Below, piece by piece: positions 7,867-16,596 of a stretch of DNA of 64,000 nt. This DNA is from Variovorax sp. V213 (GTDB taxonomy: Bacteria; Pseudomonadota; Gammaproteobacteria; Burkholderiales; Burkholderiaceae_C). The stretch's first letter is position 1, and every line of letters begins with the position of its first letter. The notes beneath the pieces were generated by a model. It did not search any database. It was given only the letters and a program-made list of their open reading frames with translations, and had not been told where the DNA came from. The stretch lies in contig NZ_AP028664.1 in the NCBI RefSeq assembly GCF_041154455.1, positions 2,853,001 through 2,917,000 on the forward strand. Direction: 5' to 3'. The translations under genes and the position numbers were made by a program.

Positions 7867-9048
7867 ATGACGCGTCCCCTGGATGGAATAACCGTTATCT
7901 CGCTAGAACATGCAATTGCTGCGCCGTACTGCACGCGGCAATTGGCAGACCTCGGCGCCCGTGTGATCAAGATCGAACGCCCTGGTGTCGGCGATTTCGC
8001 ACGTGCCTATGACCAGCGCGTTGACGGAGAAGCTTCACACTTCGTTTGGGTCAATCGGTCCAAGGAGAGCTTGACACTCGATCTGAAGCAACCGACAGCG
8101 CTCGCGATCCTTATGGAGCTCATTGCCGGCGCCGACGTTCTGATTCAGAACCTTGCGCCAGGGGCTGCCGCACGAATGGGACTCGGCGGTGAAGCTCTGC
8201 AGGCGCGGCATCCGGCGCTTATCGTCTGCGACATTTCGGGCTATGGCGCGGACGGCCCCTACAGGGACAAGAAGGCATATGACTTGTTGATCCAAAGTGA
8301 GGCGGGGTTTCTCTCGGTCACTGGAACGCCGGAAGCACCCTGCAAGTCTGGCAACTCGATCGCGGATATTGCCGCGGGCATGTACGCCTACACCGCGATC
8401 CTCGCCGCTCTCCTGCAGCGCGGCAAAACGGGGAAGGGATCGCATATTGACGTATCGATGCTGGAATCCCTGGCCGAATGGATGGGTTTCCCGATGTATT
8501 ACGCGTACGACGGAGCCACGCCTCCCCCGCGAAGCGCGGCCTCTCACGCCACTATCTATCCATACGGCCCATTTCCCGTCGGGGATGGCGGCACGGTGAT
8601 GCTTGGCCTCCAGAACGAGCGCGAGTGGCGGGTGTTCTGCGAACGGGTGCTTTTGTCAACCGCGCTCGCGAGCGATGCTCGCTTCGACGCGAATGCAAAG
8701 CGAAATAGCAATCGCGAGACGCTCCGATCGATGATCGTAGAGGTCTTTAGCACTTTGAACACTTCGCAGGTCCTTGAGCGTCTCGATGCCGCACAAATTG
8801 CCAACGCACGCATGAACGACATGGCCGGCTTGTGGGCTCACCCGCAACTCGCAGCTCGCGATCGTTGGCGTGACGTTGGCTCACCCGCAGGTCCGATACC
8901 TGCCTTGCTGCCCCCCGGCAGGCAAAGTGCTTTTGAGTATTGCATGGGCGCGGTGCCCACGATTGGAGAGCACACCGAGGTGATATTGAGGTCGCTTGGT
9001 CGAAGCGCCGATGACATAGCAGCGCTGCGTGTCGCTGAAGCAATCTAA
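7867..9048 (+). CDS. CaiB/BaiF family (class III) CoA-transferase
   Basis: 393 residues, family length. It begins PLDGITVISLEHAIAAPYCTRQLADLGARVIKIE, the CaiB signature, then SKESLTLDLKQPTA, and has GNSIADIAAGMYAYTAILAAL, whose Asp is the expected catalytic residue that forms the acyl-anhydride. Class III enzymes move CoA between carboxylic acids, often from succinyl-CoA. Paired divergently with a CitE-like lyase it resembles itaconate, citramalate or other hydroxy-acid pathways. Which acid is used is inference only. A GACGAAAGGC ribosome site precedes the ATG. Confidence 0.9.
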   Translation: MTRPLDGITVISLEHAIAAPYCTRQLADLGARVIKIERPGVGDFARAYDQRVDGEASHFVWVNRSKESLTLDLKQPTALAILMELIAGADVLIQNLAPGAAARMGLGGEALQARHPALIVCDISGYGADGPYRDKKAYDLLIQSEAGFLSVTGTPEAPCKSGNSIADIAAGMYAYTAILAALLQRGKTGKGSHIDVSMLESLAEWMGFPMYYAYDGATPPPRSAASHATIYPYGPFPVGDGGTVMLGLQNEREWRVFCERVLLSTALASDARFDANAKRNSNRETLRSMIVEVFSTLNTSQVLERLDAAQIANARMNDMAGLWAHPQLAARDRWRDVGSPAGPIPALLPPGRQSAFEYCMGAVPTIGEHTEVILRSLGRSADDIAALRVAEAI

Positions 9049-9170
9049 GTGGCCCCACGAGTTCCGCCACCGACTGCGTCCTCGGCACCTTCTCCACGCG
9101 ACCGCGTTCCACTGCGCAAGGCTTCTCAGATGGACCACCCCGGGCGTACCAGCCCCACACAGGGATTCCG

Positions 9171-10163
9171 ATGGACGAACGACAACTAAAATACTTTCTG
9201 GTGACCTCGGAGATGGGATCGGTGACCAGTGCGGCGGACAAGCTCGATATTGCTCAGCCCTCTCTAAGCCAGATGCTGCTGCGACTGGAAGAGGAGCTTG
9301 GCACAAAGCTGTTCATGCGAACGTCGCGTGGCGTGGTCATGACAGAGACAGGTCAAGTGTTCCGCGAACATGCCTTGAAAATTCTCTCAGACATGCGGCG
9401 CGTCCGTGACGAGATCAGGCTCGAGGACACCTTTGAGCGCTGCGAGGTGACGGTTGGGCTTCCGAGTTCATTGGCCACCCTCATCGGATCACGCCTCGTG
9501 AGTGAGTTCCAGAGAGTTGCTCCGGGAGCCAAGCTGACACTCGTGGAAGCAATGTCTGGGCACATCCGAGAATGGTTGACTCGGGGCGAGCTCGATGTAG
9601 GAGCGCTCTATAGCGCGCAGGATTGCTGTCATCTCTCTTTGCAGCAGATAGCTGTAGAGGAGCTGTTCCTCGTTGGAGAGTCCGGTGCCTTTGGTGATGT
9701 TGACAACGACGGTCTGGCAATTGATTCCATCGATATTCTCGAGCTGAATCGCTTTCCTTTGATACTTCCAACAGCCCATCATGGGTTAAGACGGCTCGTG
9801 GATCAAAAGATCAAGCGTCTGGAAGGAAAAATCAACGTTCGCTTCGAGATCGACTCCCTGACACTGATTAAATCACTCGTCCGGGATGGACATGGGTATT
9901 CCATGTTGGCCCACGCCGCCATTTCTGAAGAGCTCAAGCGAGGGCAAATGTCGGCGGCGCGGATTGTGAAGCCGATTTTTCGGAGGGGGGTGTTTGTGGC
10001 AAGAAACCCCTTGCAGGTCGTGACAAGGGCATCTGTGAAGATGGCGGAGGCTATAACCAACGTTTCCTGGAAGCTCATCCAGGACGGTGAATGGCTGGCC
10101 ACTCGGGTCAAACCCCCAGCATCTGAGCCATTTATCCAGGAGACAGAGCCTGCCCGGCTCTAG
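9171..10163 (+). CDS. LysR-family transcriptional regulator (Nac/CynR-like)
   Basis: 330 residues. The N-terminal helix-turn-helix is MDERQLKYFLVTSEMGSVTSAADKL...PSLSQMLLRLEEELGTKLF, followed by a LysR effector domain (GLPSSLATLIGSRLVSEFQ, then GELDVGALY). It lies downstream of the CoA-transferase gene in the same direction and faces the convergent semialdehyde dehydrogenase gene. It differs clearly from the other LysR proteins here. It probably controls the CoA-transferase/lyase pair or the neighbouring dehydrogenase and citF genes; its target is not shown by the sequence. Confidence 0.92.
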   Translation: MDERQLKYFLVTSEMGSVTSAADKLDIAQPSLSQMLLRLEEELGTKLFMRTSRGVVMTETGQVFREHALKILSDMRRVRDEIRLEDTFERCEVTVGLPSSLATLIGSRLVSEFQRVAPGAKLTLVEAMSGHIREWLTRGELDVGALYSAQDCCHLSLQQIAVEELFLVGESGAFGDVDNDGLAIDSIDILELNRFPLILPTAHHGLRRLVDQKIKRLEGKINVRFEIDSLTLIKSLVRDGHGYSMLAHAAISEELKRGQMSAARIVKPIFRRGVFVARNPLQVVTRASVKMAEAITNVSWKLIQDGEWLATRVKPPASEPFIQETEPARL

Positions 10164-10488
10164 TCGGCTGATGCTCAAGCGCTCCGGGGAAGAACCAAAG
10201 GCGACACGCTCTGTGGAGGTCCTTGGGGCACTCGCTGCTAACGAGCGCAGTGTCGATCCGTGCTTCGCCCAGGAGCATTGCTGCACATTGCACGACGGTT
10301 GGGCGCGTCAATTTGCACAGTAGCCGTGCGGGACGGACCGCGGCGAAAGGCGGAATGTGGTCGAGGTTGTGTCAACCATCGCGAACAAGCCGGTCATCGC
10401 GTCCGTGATCCATTGCGGTGAGGCCGCGGACAGGCGGCCTTCAACGGCGTTCTTTGGGTTCCCTCCATCGTTGGTGGAGGGGCCTGTC
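10164..10488. other. Intergenic region between convergent genes
   Basis: 325 bases with no gene I can support. It ends in a hairpin, CCCTCCA (10461-10467), loop TCGTTGG, TGGAGGG (10475-10481), close to the end of the dehydrogenase gene. There is no T-run on either side, so termination by this stem alone is doubtful. Confidence 0.4.
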
Positions 10489-11880
10489 TCACTTCCGATC
10501 AAACCAGACGGTCTGCGCGTTCATGAATTCCTGAACGCCGAAATGCGAAAGCTCTCGACCGTAACCGCTCTTCTTCACGCCGCCGATCGGAACTCGAGGG
10601 TCGGAAGCCGAGAAGCCGTTGACGAAGAGTCCGCCAGTCTCGACGCGCCGTGCCAGGTCTCTGGCAAGTCCCTTGTTCCGTGTCCAGATCGCGCCGCTGA
10701 GACCAAACTCGCTATTGTTGGCAAGGTCGATTGCTTCGTCGACTCCCTTAGCCACGATCAGCGATGCAGCCGGACCAAACGTCTCTTGGTCGAACGTTGC
10801 CATGCCGGGCTTGACGTTTCCGAGCACGGTGGGGGCATAGAAGTTTCCATCGCCTGGGATCTTCGATGCACCGAGGAGAACCCGCGCCCCTGCTTCGACG
10901 CTTCGCTGCACCTGGGTATCCAGTTCGTCACGCAGATCGTGGCGCGCCATGGGGCCGATGTAGGTATCCTCGCTCTGCGGATCACCGACGCGAAGCGCCG
11001 CCACGGCTTGGACAAAACGCTCGGTGAACTCCTCAGCGATCGGAGCGTCAAGGATGATTCGTTTGGCGGCGATGCAGATCTGACCGCTATTCTGGAAGCG
11101 GCCCACTACGGCCGCTTTGACAGCCTCTTCGAGATCGGCATCGGCGAGCACGATAAAGGGATCCGACCCTCCAAGCTCGAGCACTGTCTTCTTCAGCGCC
11201 GCTCCGGCCTGTGAAGCGATAGCGGAGCCCGCACGCACGCTGCCCGTCACGGCAACGGCAGCGATGCGATTGTCTACGATCGCCTTGGAGACCAAATCGT
11301 TGGTGATATTGACGACGGAGAACGCGCCCTTGGGGAGCCCCGCCTCGAGCCAGGCCGCCTCTGTGAGATAAGCGCAGCCCATCACATTCGGCGCGTGTTT
11401 GAGCACGTAGGCGTTGCCGCCAAGCAAGATGGGTACGGCCCCGCGCAGGATCTGCCAGTACGGAAAGTTCCACGGCATGATGGCAAGCACGGGGCCAAGC
11501 GGCAAGAACGACACGTAGGCCTGTTCACCGACACTGGTCGGCTTGTCGGCGAGAAGGTCAGCGCCGTTCTCCGCATACCAGTCGCACAGGATCGCGCATT
11601 TTTCCACCTCTGCACGCGCCTGCACGATGGGTTTGCCCATCTCTTTCGTCGCCATCATGCCCAAGGCCTCAACATCGCGGCGCAAGATTTCAGCCATGCG
11701 CCTCAGTACCCCCAATCGCGCTGAAACGGCCATGCTCGACCACGTTTTGTAGCCCTGAGTCGCTGTGGTCAATGAGCGTTCAAGGCTTGTCGCCGACTCA
11801 TAAGGGTATTTCGCGAACACCTCGCCATTCGCAGGATTGGTAGACAGCGCGGTGTCGGTTTGCAGGACCACTTGATTCAC
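10489..11880 (-). CDS. NAD(P)-dependent succinate-semialdehyde-type aldehyde dehydrogenase
   Basis: 463 residues from the GTG at 11880, chosen because AAAGGAAG lies at good spacing and the product then begins VNQVVLQTDTALSTNPANGEVF, the usual start of this family; a longer ATG frame from 11952 has no family support. Active-site motifs are LELGGSDPF (Glu base, about residue 230) and NSGQICIAAKRI (catalytic Cys, about 265). The family oxidises succinate semialdehyde and related aldehydes to acids. The conserved promoter-like block at 11955-11999 lies just upstream, shared with the EthD gene, which hints at co-regulation. Confidence 0.9.
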   Translation of the reverse strand: MNQVVLQTDTALSTNPANGEVFAKYPYESATSLERSLTTATQGYKTWSSMAVSARLGVLRRMAEILRRDVEALGMMATKEMGKPIVQARAEVEKCAILCDWYAENGADLLADKPTSVGEQAYVSFLPLGPVLAIMPWNFPYWQILRGAVPILLGGNAYVLKHAPNVMGCAYLTEAAWLEAGLPKGAFSVVNITNDLVSKAIVDNRIAAVAVTGSVRAGSAIASQAGAALKKTVLELGGSDPFIVLADADLEEAVKAAVVGRFQNSGQICIAAKRIILDAPIAEEFTERFVQAVAALRVGDPQSEDTYIGPMARHDLRDELDTQVQRSVEAGARVLLGASKIPGDGNFYAPTVLGNVKPGMATFDQETFGPAASLIVAKGVDEAIDLANNSEFGLSGAIWTRNKGLARDLARRVETGGLFVNGFSASDPRVPIGGVKKSGYGRELSHFGVQEFMNAQTVWFDRK

Positions 11881-11954
11881 TTGGCTTCCTTTGAGAGTTT
11901 CGAGTTCGCTGCGGTGTCGAGAAGGCTCACCGGAGGGAACGCGCAAAGCCATGA

Positions 11955-11999
11955 ATGCTAGGGATCGTTCGTTCGCCCGAATATCAGTTTCTCGACAAC
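11955..11999 (-). promoter_or_regulatory. Conserved promoter/operator-like block, copy 2
   Basis: Read toward the dehydrogenase gene: GTTGTC-G-AGAAACTGAT-A-TTCGG (11977-11999), a 14-base gap, then CCTAGCAT (11955-11962). It matches the block at 471-515 with 21 of 23 bases and identical spacing. Weaker similarity extends about 35 bases further from the gene, to about 12034. It lies in the divergent region between the dehydrogenase and citF, so it could serve both. Function is inferred from conservation and position. Confidence 0.45.
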
Positions 12000-12152
12000 A
12001 TCGGCTTTCAGATCATCGAAGTCAGGGAAAACCCAGGGGCCTAGGGCACTTGGCCTATCTTCGGTTCAAACAAGGGAGGCTTGACGAACTTCGACTTCCA
12101 GCGCTTCCCACCCTGAGGCAGGATGGTGAGAGCAAAGGAGCAAACGCAACCC

Positions 12153-13694
12153 ATGAACCATAGCTCGCCATCGGAGGGACTCGTCCACATAGAAGGCTAT
12201 GGTGCTGCACGCCCGTTCCGCGGTGCGCACGTAGAGCGTACCGACGTCTCGCGCACTGCTGTTCGGTTTCGAAGAGCCGAAGGAGGGGGAGCGTCGAAGG
12301 TCTTGCCAAACTTGCGCGAAGCGATTCGAGCTGCCGGGCTGAAGAGCGGGGATACGATCTCGTTCCATCATCACCTTCGAAACGGCGACGCGGTCCTCAA
12401 TATCGTGATCGCCGAGGCCGCGGCAATGGGACTGCGCGATCTCACCGTGGCTGCAAGTTCGCTGTTCGCGGTCCATGCGCCACTGGTGGACCACATTCAG
12501 CGAGGCATCGTCTCGCGCATCTACACGGCGTACATGACCGGACCGGTGGCTGATGCAATCTCGAGCGGGATTCTTCGCACGCCAGTTGTCATGCAAACCC
12601 ATGGGGGGCGCGCCCGCGCCATCGAGTCGGGCGAGTTGCACATCGATGTGGCTTTCATCGCGGCCCCAGCAGCCGATGACTACGGCAATCTCAGTGGAAC
12701 CCAAGGAAGAGCGGCATGTGGTCCATTGGGCTATGCGGTCGTCGACGCGCAATACGCAAGCTGCGTGATTGCGGTGACCGATCAGCTCGTTGCATATCCA
12801 TGCGGTTCGATTGACATAACCCAGGAGTTCGTCGACTTTGTGGTCGACGTGGACTCCATTGGGGATCCCAACGGAATTCTTTCGGGTACGACGCGTCCGA
12901 CGACAGACCCGGTCGGCCTGGAGATCGCGAGGCAAGCCTCATCAGTCATCGAAGCATCGGGCTACCTGGTGGACGACTTCTCGTTCCAAACAGGGGCAGG
13001 CGGGGTCTCCCTGGCTGTCGCCGCTGAGGTGGGAAAGTCTATGCGCCGGCGTGGTGTGCGAGGAAGCTTCGCTGCGGGCGGAGTAACAGGCTATCTCGTG
13101 GACATGCTGGAACAAGGCCTGTTCCGAAACCTTTTCGATGTGCAGTGCTTTGACCTGAAGGCCGTTCAGTCGTACCGGGACGATAGCCGGCACCTGGCGA
13201 TGTCGGCGTCGATGTATGCGAACCCCAACAATCGAGGCGCCGTTGCCAATCGGCTGGATGCGATGATCCTCGGGGCAGCGGAGATCGACCGGAACTTCAA
13301 CGTGAACGTGACGACCGGGAGCTCAGGGAATATATTGGGTGGGTCAGGAGGGCATGCGGACACGGCAGCAGGCTCCAAACTGTCGATCGTTACGACCCGC
13401 CTGACCGCTCGGGGCGGTCCCAAGGTGGTCCAAAAGGTGCGATGTATTACGACACCCGGAGAGACCGTTGACGTCGTTGTGACCGAATTCGGTATTGCCG
13501 TCAACCCACGGCGCGGTGAACTCGAGCATCGCCTCCGCGGTGCGGGGCTCATGCTGAAGTCGATCGATACCTTGTGCGCAGAGGCCGCCCGCTTGGCACC
13601 GGTGGTGCCGTCTGCACCTGCAGACGGGCGAATCGTTGGCGTCGTCGAGTATCGCGACGGCACCGTGATAGACGTCTTGCGGATGGTGGCGTGA
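12153..13694 (+). CDS. citF: Citrate lyase alpha subunit-like protein (CitF family)
   Basis: 513 residues from the ATG at 12153, with AAAGGAG 12 bases upstream; an ATG ten codons earlier (12123) is possible. The sequence matches CitF along its length: GDTISFHHHLRNGDAVLN, SILFAVHAPLVDHI-like ASSLFAVHAPLVDHI, VDVAFIAAPAADDYGN-like segment, GLEIARQASSVI, FQTGAGG and NVNVTTGSSGNILGGSGGHADTAAG. CitF normally moves an acyl carrier protein from acetyl to citryl as part of CitDEF. No CitD (carrier), CitC, CitX or CitG gene is in the window, so it may act as a free CoA-transferase for another acid. Confidence 0.88.
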   Translation: MNHSSPSEGLVHIEGYGAARPFRGAHVERTDVSRTAVRFRRAEGGGASKVLPNLREAIRAAGLKSGDTISFHHHLRNGDAVLNIVIAEAAAMGLRDLTVAASSLFAVHAPLVDHIQRGIVSRIYTAYMTGPVADAISSGILRTPVVMQTHGGRARAIESGELHIDVAFIAAPAADDYGNLSGTQGRAACGPLGYAVVDAQYASCVIAVTDQLVAYPCGSIDITQEFVDFVVDVDSIGDPNGILSGTTRPTTDPVGLEIARQASSVIEASGYLVDDFSFQTGAGGVSLAVAAEVGKSMRRRGVRGSFAAGGVTGYLVDMLEQGLFRNLFDVQCFDLKAVQSYRDDSRHLAMSASMYANPNNRGAVANRLDAMILGAAEIDRNFNVNVTTGSSGNILGGSGGHADTAAGSKLSIVTTRLTARGGPKVVQKVRCITTPGETVDVVVTEFGIAVNPRRGELEHRLRGAGLMLKSIDTLCAEAARLAPVVPSAPADGRIVGVVEYRDGTVIDVLRMVA

Positions 13695-13743
13695 GACGCT
13701 TCATCGAGACAACTACACGGACTGTGCCGGTGCCGCGACATTT

Positions 13744-14724
13744 CTACAAGGTCAGGATGGTGCAGCCCGTGGTTTTGCGGGCTTCCAGATCGCGGTGCGC
13801 CTGCTGCACGTCGGTCAAGGCATAGCGCTGGCCGATCGGGATTTTGACGGCGCCGCTCTGCACCACTTCAAACAAATCATCGGCCATGGCTTGCACGTTC
13901 TCACGGCCAGAGGCATGCGAGAACAAGGTCGGCCGGGTCACGTAGTACGAACCTTTTGCCAACATTCCGAGATTGAAGGCCGGCACCGGACCTGAGCCGT
14001 TGCCGAAGACGGTGAGCAGACCGAAGGGCTGCAGGCAGGCCAGCGAGCCTTCAAAGGTGTCTTTGCCGACGGAGTCATAGGCCACCTTCACGCCCTTTCC
14101 ACCGGTGATCTCTTTCACGCGCTCAGCGAAGTTCTCATTGCCGTAGTTGATGGCATGCGCGGCGCCATGCGCAAGAGCTGTCTGGCACTTGGCATCGCTG
14201 CCAGCGGTGCCGATGAGCTGGAGACCCATAGCCTTGGCCCATTGGCATGCGATCAGACCCACGCCACCTGCGGCAGCATGGAACAGGACAAAGTCGCCGG
14301 GCTGCAGGCCTCCGACGGGTAATGTCTTCTTCAGCAGGTACTGCGCTGTGAGACCCTTAAGCATCATCGCAGCGCCGGTCTCGAACGAGATCGCGTCCGG
14401 CAGCTTGCAAACGAGCTTGGCCGGCATCACGCGCGCTTCGCAGTACGCGCCGGGCGGCTGGCTCGCGTACGCGGCGCGGTCGCCGGCCTGGAGGTGAGAG
14501 ACGCCCTCCCCCACCGCCTCGACGATTCCGGACGCTTCCATGCCGAGTTGCAATGGCATGGGGAATGGGTAGAGCCCACTGCGCTGGTAGGTGTCAAGGA
14601 AGTTGAGGCCCACTGCATGGTGGCGGATGCGTATTTCGCCGGGCCCCGGATCGCCGACTTCGACCTCGACGATCTTCAGTTCCTCGGGACCGCCACTGCG
14701 GTCGATGCGGACGGCTTTGCTCAT
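13744..14724 (-). CDS. NADPH:quinone oxidoreductase (zinc-independent MDR family)
   Basis: 326 residues. The MDR fold is plain: N-terminal GroES-like domain (IRHHAVGLNFLDTYQRSGLYP), then the Rossmann motif AAAGGVGLIACQWAKAMG and the NADPH-preferring GSDAKCQTA loop. It lacks the cysteine cluster of zinc alcohol dehydrogenases and resembles QorA-type quinone oxidoreductases (crotonyl-CoA reductase relatives are longer). It is the last gene of a leftward run beginning with the ribose-type importer at 20.1 kb, 95 bases after EtfA, so it may be co-transcribed with it. The electron acceptor in the pathway is unknown. Confidence 0.9.
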   Translation of the reverse strand: MSKAVRIDRSGGPEELKIVEVEVGDPGPGEIRIRHHAVGLNFLDTYQRSGLYPFPMPLQLGMEASGIVEAVGEGVSHLQAGDRAAYASQPPGAYCEARVMPAKLVCKLPDAISFETGAAMMLKGLTAQYLLKKTLPVGGLQPGDFVLFHAAAGGVGLIACQWAKAMGLQLIGTAGSDAKCQTALAHGAAHAINYGNENFAERVKEITGGKGVKVAYDSVGKDTFEGSLACLQPFGLLTVFGNGSGPVPAFNLGMLAKGSYYVTRPTLFSHASGRENVQAMADDLFEVVQSGAVKIPIGQRYALTDVQQAHRDLEARKTTGCTILTL

Positions 14725-14819
14725 GGGTCTTGATTCCTTGTGCTTAGTTGGGGATCGGCCAGACGCAAAGCGTCGAAGCTGTCACGGGCCGAGGTGACCT
14801 CATACCCTGCGCGCGAGGA

Positions 14820-15749
14820 TCAGAGTTTGGACTCAAGCTCCGGTATCGCCTCAAACAGGTTGGCCACCAGCCCATAGTCGGCGACCTGGAAGATGGGTGC
14901 ATCCGGATCACTGTTGATGGCAACAATCACCTTAGAGTCCCTCATTCCTGCTAGATGCTGGATGGCACCGGAGATACCGACAGCAATGTAGAGTTGTGGA
15001 GCGACAATCTTGCCGGTTTGGCCCACCTGTAAATCGTTCGGAGCAAAGCCACTGTCCACTGCAGCGCGCGAAGCCCCTACCGCCGCACCCATTTTGTCAG
15101 CCAGTGCTTCGACAAGCGCAAAGTTCGCTTCAGACCCAAGGCCGCGCCCGCCAGACACAACGATATTGGCCGAGGTGAGTTCTGGACGATCCGAAGTCGC
15201 CACCTTGTCCTCTACCCAAACAGAGAGCGCGTCACCGGTGGCGCCAGATACCGCTTGGAGCGAAGCCGCGCCGCCTGCTTGAACTGGAGCGAATCCGGCG
15301 GTGCGTACCGTGAAGACCTTTGGCGCATTGCCAGCGGCAACAACGGTCTGAATGGCATTCCCCGCGTAGATGGGGCGTTCGAAAGTCGAACCATCAATGA
15401 CACTGATCACATCGGAAATCACCATCACGTCCAAGAGCGCAGCCACCCGCGGCAGCACGCTCTTGCAGAAGGCCGTGGATGCGCCGCAGATGTGCGAATA
15501 TCCACTGGACAGTGAGACGACCAGCGCCGCAGTCGCTTCCGCCATGCCGTGGGCATAGGCAGGATTGGCCGCGATCAGCACATTGGCAACACCTGTGAGT
15601 CCCGATGCTTCGGCCGCGGCAGCCTCGCAGTCATCGCCTGCAATCAGAATATGCACCTCGCCCAACCCCTTGACCGCGGTAATTGTCTTGGCGAGGGAGT
15701 CGGTCGCCAGAGAACTGCGATTGACGTCAGCAATAACAAGAACGGTCAT
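14820..15749 (-). CDS. etfA: Electron transfer flavoprotein alpha subunit
   Basis: 309 residues. The C-terminal FAD domain is textbook: VSGGRGLGSEANF, then ASRAAVDSGFAPNDLQVGQT, LYIAVGISGAIQHLAGM and APIFQVADYG. EtfA with EtfB carries electrons from acyl-CoA or other flavin dehydrogenases to ETF-quinone oxidoreductase. The start lies one base after the stop of etfB, so the two are translated together. Placement here beside oxidoreductase genes suggests a dedicated electron carrier for one of the local dehydrogenases rather than the housekeeping copy; that is inference. Confidence 0.96.
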   Translation of the reverse strand: MTVLVIADVNRSSLATDSLAKTITAVKGLGEVHILIAGDDCEAAAAEASGLTGVANVLIAANPAYAHGMAEATAALVVSLSSGYSHICGASTAFCKSVLPRVAALLDVMVISDVISVIDGSTFERPIYAGNAIQTVVAAGNAPKVFTVRTAGFAPVQAGGAASLQAVSGATGDALSVWVEDKVATSDRPELTSANIVVSGGRGLGSEANFALVEALADKMGAAVGASRAAVDSGFAPNDLQVGQTGKIVAPQLYIAVGISGAIQHLAGMRDSKVIVAINSDPDAPIFQVADYGLVANLFEAIPELESKL

Positions 15750-15750
15750 C

Positions 15751-16509
15751 TCAGAGCACGCCTTCTGATTTCAACTTCATGATCAATTCGTCAACGGATG
15801 CCACTTTGAGGCCCGGTTTGCGACCTTGCGGCTCGGCCGTCCTCACGACCGCCAAGCGTGGCGTCACATCGACGCCATAGTCGGCCGGCGTCCTGATCGC
15901 CAGCTCCTTCGATTTGGCCTTCATCACGTTCGATAGTGAGGCATAACGCGGCTCGTTCAGCCGAAGATCGGCCGTGATGATGGCGGGGAGATTGACGTTG
16001 ACGATCTGCAGGCCTCCATCCACCTCACGGGTGACCTTGGCGTTGGTCCCTTCGATCGAAATTCTTGATGCGAAGGTTGCTTGCGCCCAACCGAGCAAAG
16101 CCGCAAGCATTTGACCGGTGGCGTTCATGTCGTTATCGATTGCCTGCTTACCGGTCAGCACAAGGCCTGGCTGCTCCTCCCGAACTACACATGCGAGAAG
16201 CTTGGCGACGGCCAGCGGCTCAATGTCGGTATGCACATCCGAAGCAGCTTCGATCAGGATTGCACGGTCCGCTCCCATAGCGAGTGCCGTTCGCAACGTG
16301 TCCTGTGCCTTCTTCACGCCAATGGAGACAACCACGATCTCCGTGGCCCACCCGCTTTCCTTCAGTCGGACTGCTTCTTCCACCGCAATCTCGTCGAAGG
16401 GATTCATCGACATCTTCACGTTGGCCAGGTCTACGCCAGAGCCGTCTTGTTTGACGCGGACCTTCACGTTGAAGTCGGCCACCCGCTTCACGGGAACAAG
16501 TATCTTCAT
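15751..16509 (-). CDS. etfB: Electron transfer flavoprotein beta subunit
   Basis: 252 residues, normal EtfB length. It begins MKILVPVKRVADFNVKVRV and contains MNPFDEIAVEEAVRLKE and ALAMGADRAILIE, the AMP-binding signature. It forms the cytoplasmic heterodimer with EtfA, encoded immediately downstream. It follows the ribose-type permease gene after an 87-base gap that holds an AT-rich hairpin (16546-16563), so read-through from the transporter genes may be modulated there. Confidence 0.96.
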   Translation of the reverse strand: MKILVPVKRVADFNVKVRVKQDGSGVDLANVKMSMNPFDEIAVEEAVRLKESGWATEIVVVSIGVKKAQDTLRTALAMGADRAILIEAASDVHTDIEPLAVAKLLACVVREEQPGLVLTGKQAIDNDMNATGQMLAALLGWAQATFASRISIEGTNAKVTREVDGGLQIVNVNLPAIITADLRLNEPRYASLSNVMKAKSKELAIRTPADYGVDVTPRLAVVRTAEPQGRKPGLKVASVDELIMKLKSEGVL

Positions 16510-16545
16510 TTTTCAGGACCTAATTATCTATTCCCCTGCGGGCGC

Positions 16546-16563
16546 TTTTCTATGAGTAGAAAA
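16546..16563. promoter_or_regulatory. AT-rich hairpin or operator between transporter and etf genes
   Basis: A perfect 7-base inverted repeat, TTTTCTA-TGAG-TAGAAAA, lies in the 87-base gap between the ABC permease stop and the etfB start. It could be an operator palindrome or a weak stem affecting read-through. No T-run follows it in the direction of transcription. Confidence 0.35.
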
Positions 16564-16596
16564 ACCTCTGATTTGGCAGGACATCCGCTCGGCGTA

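Noticed and set aside
10461..10481. Rho-independent terminator between the LysR and dehydrogenase genes
   Set aside because: The 7-base stem is clear but neither side has a T-run, so I describe it only as a hairpin.
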